Of a stretch of 13,743 nucleotides of DNA, positions 6,192-12,475 are shown one piece after another. The stretch is from JACMRI01 sp043778625 (GTDB taxonomy: Bacteria > Bacteroidota > Bacteroidia > UBA4408): positions 1-13,743 of the forward strand of contig JAYWFU010000125.1 in assembly GCA_043778625.1 (NCBI GenBank), given 5' to 3'. Numbering within the stretch: the stretch's first letter is position 1; each line of letters opens with the position of its first letter. The position numbers were made by a program, and so were the translations under genes. Below the pieces are notes generated by a model, which saw only the letters and a program-made list of their open reading frames with translations, searched no databases and had not been told where the DNA came from.

Positions 6192-6226
6192 AATTATCAA
6201 TTATCAATTATCCATTGTCAATTATT
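6192..6226. repeat. Five tandem 7-bp units upstream of the transketolase subunit
   Basis: AATTATC three times, then CATTGTC and AATTATT, an uninterrupted heptamer array ending 44 bases before the ATG at 6271. On the opposite strand the unit reads ATTGATA or similar, the same ATTG-based heptamer class seen inside the signal peptide of the gene at 10106. Confidence 0.75.
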
Positions 6227-6270
6227 AAAATTACTTTTATCAAAAAAAAACATAAATAACATAAAAATCA

Positions 6271-7125
6271 ATGACAACTACCACCACACATTCGTTACAA
6301 GACATTTGCACACAAACTCGCCGCGACATAGTGCGCATGGTACACGCCGTTAGTTCGGGGCACCCTGGAGGTTCGTTGGGTTGCACTGAATTTTTGGTTG
6401 CCTTGTATTTTAAAGTAATGCAACACAATGCTACCAACTTTAGCATGAACGGTGTTAACGAAGATGTTTTCTTTTTGAGTAACGGTCACATATCCCCAGT
6501 ATTTTATAGTGTATTAGCACGTTCGGGCTACTTTAATGTAAGTGAGCTAGCTACGTTTCGCAAGCTCAACACCCGCCTGCAAGGGCACCCTACCACACAC
6601 GAGCATTTGCCTGGTGTGCGCATGGCTAGTGGCTCGTTAGGCCAAGGCTTATCAGTAGGTATTGGTGCGGCCAATGCTAAGAAACTAAATAATGATGCGT
6701 CAATTGTATACACCCTACACGGCGATGGCGAACTGCAAGAAGGTCAAATATGGGAAGCCGCCATGTACGCAGCTGCCAAAGGCATTGATAACCTAATAGC
6801 CACCATTGATGTAAACGGCAAACAAATTGACGGCCCAACCGACAAAGTATTACACATGGGTAGTATTGGCGATAAGTTTTTGGCATTTGGTTGGTTAGTG
6901 GTGGAATGTAAGCAGGGCAACGATGTTAATGCGGTAGTAAGCACGCTTACCCACGCCAAAACACTACTAGGCGCTGGTAAACCAGTAGTAATACTGCTAC
7001 ATACCGAAATGGGCAACGGGGTTGATTATATGATGGGCACCCACAAATGGCACGGCTCAGCCCCTAACGACGAGCAACTAGCCAAAGCATTAGCACAAAA
7101 TGCCGAAACGATTGGCGATTATTAA
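6271..7125 (+). CDS. Transketolase, N-terminal (thiamine diphosphate pyrophosphate-binding) subunit
   Basis: 284 residues, the first half of a split transketolase, which moves two-carbon units between sugar phosphates in the non-oxidative pentose phosphate pathway. Visible landmarks are SSGHPGGSLG (28-37), LSNGH (69-73), the metal/ThDP motif HGDGELQEGQIWEA starting at 150 with Asn182 in DVNGKQIDG, and GTHKWHGSAPND near the C-terminus, where N-half subunits normally end. The pyrimidine-binding C-terminal partner is needed for activity and usually follows directly in Bacteroidota; here it does not. The gene is closed off by a strong terminator 24 bases downstream. Confidence 0.9.
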   Translation: MTTTTTHSLQDICTQTRRDIVRMVHAVSSGHPGGSLGCTEFLVALYFKVMQHNATNFSMNGVNEDVFFLSNGHISPVFYSVLARSGYFNVSELATFRKLNTRLQGHPTTHEHLPGVRMASGSLGQGLSVGIGAANAKKLNNDASIVYTLHGDGELQEGQIWEAAMYAAAKGIDNLIATIDVNGKQIDGPTDKVLHMGSIGDKFLAFGWLVVECKQGNDVNAVVSTLTHAKTLLGAGKPVVILLHTEMGNGVDYMMGTHKWHGSAPNDEQLAKALAQNAETIGDY

Positions 7126-7149
7126 TACACTAAACAATTTAGTAACTTT

Positions 7150-7195
7150 AAAAAAAACACCTTGTTTTACGGCTGTAAAACAAGGTGTTTTTTTT
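7150..7195 (+). terminator. Strong rho-independent terminator of the transketolase subunit
   Basis: A stem of about 21 bp (CACCTTGTTTTAC and its complement, extended by A/T pairs) encloses the loop GGCT and ends in eight T bases. It sits 24 bases after the stop codon and separates the transketolase subunit from the next gene. Confidence 0.92.
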
Positions 7196-7226
7196 GCGTA
7201 TTTACTAATTAATACACATACATTTG
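7193..7226 (+). promoter_or_regulatory. Bacteroidota-type promoter for the RPE-CBS gene
   Basis: TACATTTG at 7219-7226 is a full match to the -7 element TAnnTTTG. TTTG at 7193-7196 is a -33-type element with 22 bases between them, within the accepted range. The start codon is 27 bases after the -7 box. The -33 element overlaps the T-run of the upstream terminator. Confidence 0.65.
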
Positions 7227-7253
7227 TAGTGTAGAAATACGTTAAATTATTCA

Positions 7254-8261
7254 ATGAAAATATCAGCATCTATTTACGCACAATCAGCACTTACGTTACC
7301 CCAATTAGGCAACGAACTAGCGCAACTGCATGTTGATTATTACCACGTAGATAGTATTGAAAACAAAGCCGTGTTTAGGGATATTAAAACACTAAACGAG
7401 TGCAGTGCAATACCTATTGATTTGCACTTGATAACCGCAACTCCTGCTGATTATTACGCATTAATAAACTCCGTAACTATTGACAGCGTTGCGTTTCAGT
7501 ACGAAAATTTTAACGAGATAATAAATTTTAAACAACACATTAACAATTGCAAAGTAGGTATAGCCATACTTAACGCTACACCACTAAGCGTTATACAAGC
7601 CTACTTACCCTACATTGATTATGTGCTACTAATGACTACCACACCTGGCGTAAGTGGTGGCGCATTTAGCAAAGAAACTTTTAAAAAAATACGCCAAGTT
7701 AAAGCACAGTTCCCACAGTTATCGTTGCGGGTTGATGGTGGCGTAATACCAGAGGTTTCGTTTATACTGCGCAACATGGGTGTAGCCTGTGCCGTGGTAG
7801 GTTCGTATTTATTTAAAACCAACAGCGTGGGCGAAGCACTAATAAACATTAGGTTGCAACACACACAATCGCATTATTTGGTACAAGATATTATGATTGA
7901 TTTAGACGAACTACCGCTAATTAAAAACACTAACGAACGGTTATTAAACGTACTTACCACTATCGAAAGTTATAAACTGGGCTTTGCTCTGTGTGTTAAT
8001 AACCACGGTACTTTGCAAGGTATTATAGCTAACGCTGATGTACGCAAAGGGCTTATAAAACATCATACCAACATTACACAAATAACGGCTAACGAACTAA
8101 TAAATACTGCACCATTAGTGGTAAATGAACGCAGTACTATTACCGAATTATTAGCCCTAATACGCACACAAACATTCCCTATAATGTACCTACCTGTGGT
8201 AAACGATAACCACCAACTGGTAGGCGCACTTACGTTTAACAATTTAATTAAAAGCGAATAA
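7254..8261 (+). CDS. Ribulose-phosphate 3-epimerase-like barrel fused to a CBS-domain pair
   Basis: 335 residues in two parts. Residues 1-200 are an RPE-type TIM barrel: ISASI (3-7); H31 and D33 in YHVD; D57 and H59 in IDLHL; the phosphate-binding TTTPGVSGGAF (128-138); and D161 in RVDGGV. These are the expected metal and acid/base positions. The loop after HVD, normally MDG.FVPN, is SIENKAVFR, so the substrate preference may differ from ribulose 5-phosphate. Residues 208-335 form a tandem CBS (Bateman) module beginning LVQDIMI..DELPLI and containing LQGIIANADVRKGL and LPVVNDNHQLVGALTFNNL. This is closest in pattern to the CBS pair of KdsD/KpsF arabinose-5-phosphate isomerases, but the sugar-isomerase domain found there is absent. 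CBS pairs commonly sense adenine nucleotides; regulation here is inferred. The DAHP synthase gene follows after 29 bases. Confidence 0.82.
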   Translation: MKISASIYAQSALTLPQLGNELAQLHVDYYHVDSIENKAVFRDIKTLNECSAIPIDLHLITATPADYYALINSVTIDSVAFQYENFNEIINFKQHINNCKVGIAILNATPLSVIQAYLPYIDYVLLMTTTPGVSGGAFSKETFKKIRQVKAQFPQLSLRVDGGVIPEVSFILRNMGVACAVVGSYLFKTNSVGEALINIRLQHTQSHYLVQDIMIDLDELPLIKNTNERLLNVLTTIESYKLGFALCVNNHGTLQGIIANADVRKGLIKHHTNITQITANELINTAPLVVNERSTITELLALIRTQTFPIMYLPVVNDNHQLVGALTFNNLIKSE

Positions 8262-8290
8262 ATAATTTTAACCTTGTAACACTACACAAA

Positions 8291-9289
8291 ATGATTATTC
8301 AACTTAAAAACAACGTAACTCCTGAGCGTGTTACCGAACTATCAAAAAGCTTACAGGCCATAGTAGTAAACAACGATGGAGCAACGCTACTTGTTACACC
8401 ATCGGCCACTAAAACCATTGACCCTAGCTACGAAACCCACGTAGAAAAGTTTTATGTAATGGAAACCGACATACAACTGGCGCACCCTAGTTTTATGGCA
8501 GGCAAACGTACTGTGCAGTGGGGCAAAAACACCATTGGTGGCACTAGCAATAACTCGGTAGTAATAGCTGGGCCATGCAGTGTAGAGAGCCGTGAGCAAA
8601 TTACACAAAGTGCCGAATTAATGAAAAGCCTTGGTATTAGTACCTTGCGAGCGGGTTGTTACAAGCCGCGTACATCGCCGTACACGTTTCAAGGCTTAGG
8701 ATTAGAGGGTTTAAAATTATTGGCCGAAGTGCGTGATAAATACGACCTAAACATTATTACCGAAGTAAAAGATAGCTCGCATATTGAGGAAGTTATTGAA
8801 CACACCAACATAATACAAGTAGGAGCAAAGGCAATGTACGACCACAGTATATTAAAACGTTGTGGTACAGCAGGTAAGCCAGTATTGCTCAAACGTGGCT
8901 TTGGCACTACGTTGCAGGAGTTTGTGCAAGCGGCAGAGTTTATACTAAGCGGGGGCAACGACCAAGTAATACTATGTGAGCGCGGCATACGTACCTTTGA
9001 AACCAAAACACGTTTTACCCTTGATTTGTGTGGCGCGGCGTATTTAAAACACCACACTAACCTACCCGTAATACTCGACCCATCGCACGCCATTGGTTAC
9101 GCCTACGGCGTACCCGACCTATCACGCGCTTGCATAGCTATGGGTATTGAAGGGGTATTAATAGAGGTACACCCAACACCAAAAATTGCTAAAAGCGATG
9201 CTTCGCAGCAATTAAACCACCAAGAGTTTACTGATTTGTTTGCCTCGTTAAACGGCGTGGCTAAAGCCGTTGGTCGCAACTTAATTTAA
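8291..9289 (+). CDS. aroF: DAHP synthase, type I-beta, with N-terminal regulatory domain
   Basis: 332 residues. It condenses phosphoenolpyruvate and erythrose 4-phosphate to DAHP, the first step of aromatic amino acid synthesis. Residues 1-70 match the ferredoxin-like regulatory domain of the Thermotoga-type enzyme, which gives tyrosine or phenylalanine feedback. The barrel has IAGPCSVES (92-100), AGCYKPRTSPYTFQG (121-135), LLKRGF (199-204), LCERGIRTFE (228-237) and ILDPSH (261-266). Metal ligands are C96, H266, E292 and D303, with spacings identical to those I recall for the Thermotoga enzyme. No chorismate mutase domain is fused. It probably forms a transcription unit with the RPE-CBS gene 29 bases upstream. 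The symbol could equally be given as aroG or aroA by database habit. Confidence 0.93.
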   Translation: MIIQLKNNVTPERVTELSKSLQAIVVNNDGATLLVTPSATKTIDPSYETHVEKFYVMETDIQLAHPSFMAGKRTVQWGKNTIGGTSNNSVVIAGPCSVESREQITQSAELMKSLGISTLRAGCYKPRTSPYTFQGLGLEGLKLLAEVRDKYDLNIITEVKDSSHIEEVIEHTNIIQVGAKAMYDHSILKRCGTAGKPVLLKRGFGTTLQEFVQAAEFILSGGNDQVILCERGIRTFETKTRFTLDLCGAAYLKHHTNLPVILDPSHAIGYAYGVPDLSRACIAMGIEGVLIEVHPTPKIAKSDASQQLNHQEFTDLFASLNGVAKAVGRNLI

Positions 9290-9348
9290 TACTATATTAG
9301 CACTATTAAATAATAATTATATAAACCCTTAAAAAACCAAACGAAACC

Positions 9349-9954
9349 ATGTCATTTGAATTACCTAAATTAAATTATGCCTACACTGCCCTAGAACCTA
9401 ACATTGATGCTAAAACCATGGAGATACACCATAGTAAGCACCACAATGCGTATGTAACTAACCTAAATGCTGCGGTAGCAGGTACGGAGCTTGAAAAACA
9501 ATCAGTAGAGGAACTATGCAAGCATATTTCTAAACACACGCCAGCCATACGCAACAATGGTGGCGGGCATTACAATCATTCGTTGTTTTGGAAATTAATA
9601 ACACCCAACGGCGGTGGCGCACCTACTGGCGAAATAGCTACGGCTATAAACGCAACATTTGGCAGCTACGACAAGTTTAAAGAAGATTTTACTAAAGCCG
9701 CCACCACACGCTTTGGTAGCGGTTGGGCGTGGTTAGTGTACCACGATGGTAAGTTAGCCATAACCTCAACCCCTAACCAAGACAACCCATTAATGGACAT
9801 AGCCGATGTAAAAGGCGCACCATTATTGGCCTTAGATGTGTGGGAACATGCTTACTACTTGCACTACCAAAACCGCCGCCCCGATTACATAGCAGCGTTT
9901 TTTAACGTTATTAATTGGGCAGAAGTTAACGCATTGTTTGCAGCAGCTAAATAA
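9349..9954 (+). CDS. sodA: Superoxide dismutase, Mn/Fe family (Mn-type signature)
   Basis: 201 residues of normal length. It dismutates superoxide to oxygen and hydrogen peroxide in the cytoplasm, as no signal peptide is present. The metal ligands are H27 (MEIHHSKHHNAY), H77 (GGGHYNHSLFW), D163 and H167 (LDVWEHAYYLHYQNRR). The GGGH..HSLFW form and Gln144 in TPNQDNPL point to the Mn or cambialistic branch; iron-type enzymes carry the active-site Gln earlier, near the second His. It is preceded by 59 bases of AT-rich spacer and followed by a long hairpin, so it is probably monocistronic. Confidence 0.95.
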   Translation: MSFELPKLNYAYTALEPNIDAKTMEIHHSKHHNAYVTNLNAAVAGTELEKQSVEELCKHISKHTPAIRNNGGGHYNHSLFWKLITPNGGGAPTGEIATAINATFGSYDKFKEDFTKAATTRFGSGWAWLVYHDGKLAITSTPNQDNPLMDIADVKGAPLLALDVWEHAYYLHYQNRRPDYIAAFFNVINWAEVNALFAAAK

Positions 9955-9971
9955 CCCTTTTTATACTAAAT

Positions 9972-10021
9972 ATACCTCAATGCGTTGGTTAGTGCAAGCA
10001 CTAACCAACGCATTGAGGTAT
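9972..10021. terminator. 24-bp perfect hairpin after sodA
   Basis: Arms 9972-9995 and 9998-10021 are perfectly complementary with only AA between them. It begins 18 bases after the sodA stop. There is no strong T-run after it. It is probably a terminator or 3'-end protector, though its length and perfection are unusual for one. Confidence 0.7.
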
Positions 10022-10105
10022 TAATACAACAAAAAATACCACAATGACAAAGCTTAACCACACTACATTTTTATATTTTTAATTTAACAACAATTATGAA
10101 AAAAA

Positions 10106-12451
10106 GTGTATTGTGTATTGTGTATTGTCTATTGTCTATTGTGTATAACATTTCCTAAATTAATTTTAGCTCAAAATAATAACGCACAGCATACCAACGA
10201 TAGCCTGCAATACGCCTTACAACACACTAACAACGCGGCTACTCGCCTAAGTATTAGTTACGAATTAGGTAAGTTACATAAAGTAACACGCCTAACCTAT
10301 TGGGATAGCCTACGGATACTTGCCCACAACACACCGAGGGCACAAGCCACCGAAGGCAACATACTTAACCAATTAGGGAATATATATTATAACCAAAACA
10401 ACTATACCAAGGCGCACAACTACTACTACCGCAGTTTAATAATACGCCAAAGTATAAAAGATACAAGAGGCATAGCAGCAATATTACTAAACATAGGCAA
10501 TGTATATAATGCGCAAGGTGATGGCACACAAGCTCTTGTTTATTTTATTAAAAGCTTAACACTAAGCACCACTAATAAAGATAGTGCCACCAGCGCCAAA
10601 ACACTGTATAATATAGGGAATACTTATTACACACAAGGTGGTATTACACAAGCATTAGATTACTATAACAAAAGCCTAACTATAGCATCGCGTATTGGTA
10701 ACAAAACTTTACAAGCAAATATAGTACAGAGCATAGCTGCAATTAATACTGATAGAGGGGCAATAACACAAGCACTACAAAACTACACACAGGCTAGTAC
10801 ATTATACTCCCAAATGGGCAATACACAAGGTATTGCAAATTGCCTAATGAATATTGGAAGTATTTATCAAACTCAAAATGATGTTACTCAAGCCCTTGCT
10901 AACTATACTAAGGCACTAAAACTACATCAACAAATTAATAACCGCACGGGTGTAATTAATGCCTTATTAAATACTGGGAGTGTTTACTTAACCCAACATA
11001 ATACTGCCAAAGCTATAACTAATTTTAGGCAAGCATTACGCCTAAGCCACACTATTAATGACAAAGGGCAAATAGCCAACTCATTACAATACATAGGTAA
11101 TGTGCAAGCTAAATTACACCATGCGGATAGCGCATTACAGTACTATACACAAAGCCTTGCGCTATTTACTACGCTAGGGTATGATGCAGAAATTTGTGGT
11201 GTTTTAGACGAAATAGCTAACGCTTATCTAACACAACATAAGTATTTGCTTGCGCATACTTATGCTTACAAAGCCCTAAAATTAGCTAACACGCTAGCTA
11301 TACCTGAATACATACGCAATACGGAGTATGTACTAGCGCAAACCGAAAATGCACAAGGCAACTACGAAAGTGCCTATCACCATTACCAAAATTATGTGTT
11401 GTACAAAGATAGCATAGCCAACGATGCTAACCGCAAAGCCAGTATTAACAACCAATTGAGCGTGGTATTTACACAAAAAGAAACTGAACTAAAAGCCAAA
11501 GCTACTGCACAAAAATTAATATCCCTAAAAGACAAAGAACAACAACGGATACTACTAGCCTTAGCCTGCTTTATATTACTCCTTGTAGCTGTGTTTGCAA
11601 TAATAATGTATCGTAGATTTAAAATTACGCAAACACAAAAAGATATTATTGAAGCCAAAGAACTAGAAACCCAATCGCAAAAACACATCATTGAAGAAAA
11701 ACACTGCGAAATAACTGATAGTATAAACTACGCTGAGCGCATACAGCGTGCCATACTTCCAAATGATGAGTTACTGGCAAAAAATTTGTTAGAATATTTT
11801 TTATATTTTAAACCTAAAGATGTGGTAAGTGGGGATTTTTATTGGGCTACTGAGCACAACAATAATTTTTATTTAGCCGTGTGCGATAGCACTGGACATG
11901 GTGTACCTGGAGCATTTATGAGTTTGTTAAACATAGGTATATTAAGTGAAGCTATTAAAGAAAAAAATATAATGCAACCTGCCGAAATATTTAATTATGT
12001 GCGGGAACGATTAATAGCAATGATAGGCGATAGCGGACAAAAAGACGGTATGAATGGTATATTAATTTGTATAAATAAAACCACCCAACAAATTACTTAC
12101 GCAGCAGCTAATAATGCACCAATACTGGTTATTAAAGCTAACAACGAATTACACGAATTACCCAAAGACAAAATGCCTGTGGGCAAAGGCGAAAGTATCA
12201 AATCGTTTACAAACCACTCAATTAACACCAATTCAGGCGATATACTTTACCTATACACCGACGGCATGCCCGACCAATTTGGTGGACCTAAAGGCAAAAA
12301 ATTTATGCAGAAGCAACTCAAGCAATTATTGGTAAGCATAGCGCACTTGCCTATGCCACAACAACAACAATGCCTTGCCAACGCATTAAGCACATGGCAA
12401 GGCACACTTGAGCAAGTGGATGATGTGTTAGTAATTGGGGTAAGGGTGTAG
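10106..12451 (+). CDS. TPR sensor with one membrane segment and a SpoIIE-type PP2C phosphatase
   Basis: 781 residues. Residues 1-23 resemble a signal peptide ending ILAQ. Residues about 85-430 hold roughly eight TPRs of 40-residue period (NIGNVY..QGD.TQAL.YY.KSL). Residues 445-480 are charged and helical, 482-501 form a transmembrane helix, and 503-550 form a coiled coil. Residues 565-781 are a SpoIIE/RsbU-type serine phosphatase with its metal-binding acids visible: D577 (SGDFYW), D594 (VCDSTGHG), D719 (LYTDG) and D772/D773 (VDDVLVIGV). The layout suggests a periplasmic TPR sensor controlling a cytoplasmic phosphatase, usually acting on an anti-sigma-factor antagonist; no such partner is in the window. 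The frame has no ATG before residue 237, so GTG 10106 is used here. The ATG at 10096 is out of frame (see the 7-bp repeat entry). Confidence 0.9.
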   Translation: MYCVLCIVYCLLCITFPKLILAQNNNAQHTNDSLQYALQHTNNAATRLSISYELGKLHKVTRLTYWDSLRILAHNTPRAQATEGNILNQLGNIYYNQNNYTKAHNYYYRSLIIRQSIKDTRGIAAILLNIGNVYNAQGDGTQALVYFIKSLTLSTTNKDSATSAKTLYNIGNTYYTQGGITQALDYYNKSLTIASRIGNKTLQANIVQSIAAINTDRGAITQALQNYTQASTLYSQMGNTQGIANCLMNIGSIYQTQNDVTQALANYTKALKLHQQINNRTGVINALLNTGSVYLTQHNTAKAITNFRQALRLSHTINDKGQIANSLQYIGNVQAKLHHADSALQYYTQSLALFTTLGYDAEICGVLDEIANAYLTQHKYLLAHTYAYKALKLANTLAIPEYIRNTEYVLAQTENAQGNYESAYHHYQNYVLYKDSIANDANRKASINNQLSVVFTQKETELKAKATAQKLISLKDKEQQRILLALACFILLLVAVFAIIMYRRFKITQTQKDIIEAKELETQSQKHIIEEKHCEITDSINYAERIQRAILPNDELLAKNLLEYFLYFKPKDVVSGDFYWATEHNNNFYLAVCDSTGHGVPGAFMSLLNIGILSEAIKEKNIMQPAEIFNYVRERLIAMIGDSGQKDGMNGILICINKTTQQITYAAANNAPILVIKANNELHELPKDKMPVGKGESIKSFTNHSINTNSGDILYLYTDGMPDQFGGPKGKKFMQKQLKQLLVSIAHLPMPQQQQCLANALSTWQGTLEQVDDVLVIGVRV
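10108..10142 (+). repeat. Five tandem 7-bp units in the signal-peptide coding region
   Basis: GTATTGT three times, then CTATTGT twice. It follows ATG 10096-10098 and a run of seven A bases. Seven is not a multiple of three, so each unit gained or lost changes frame. At present the ATG frame ends at TAA 10156-10158. Removing one unit (or one A) would join MKKSVLCIVYC to the downstream frame. Confidence 0.9.
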
Positions 12452-12455
12452 CGTA

Positions 12456-12469
12456 AGTTTTATAAAACT
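12456..12469. terminator. Short palindrome between convergent genes
   Basis: AGTTTTATAAAACT is a perfect 14-base palindrome in the 24-base gap between the stops of the phosphatase gene and the porin gene. It is AT-only in its core and weak as a hairpin, so a bidirectional terminator role is tentative. Confidence 0.3.
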
Positions 12470-12475
12470 AATATT

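Noticed and set aside
6063..6353. 96-codon open frame after truA
   Set aside because: It crosses the G/C-rich repeat and the heptamer array and overlaps the start of the transketolase gene; nothing resembles a protein.
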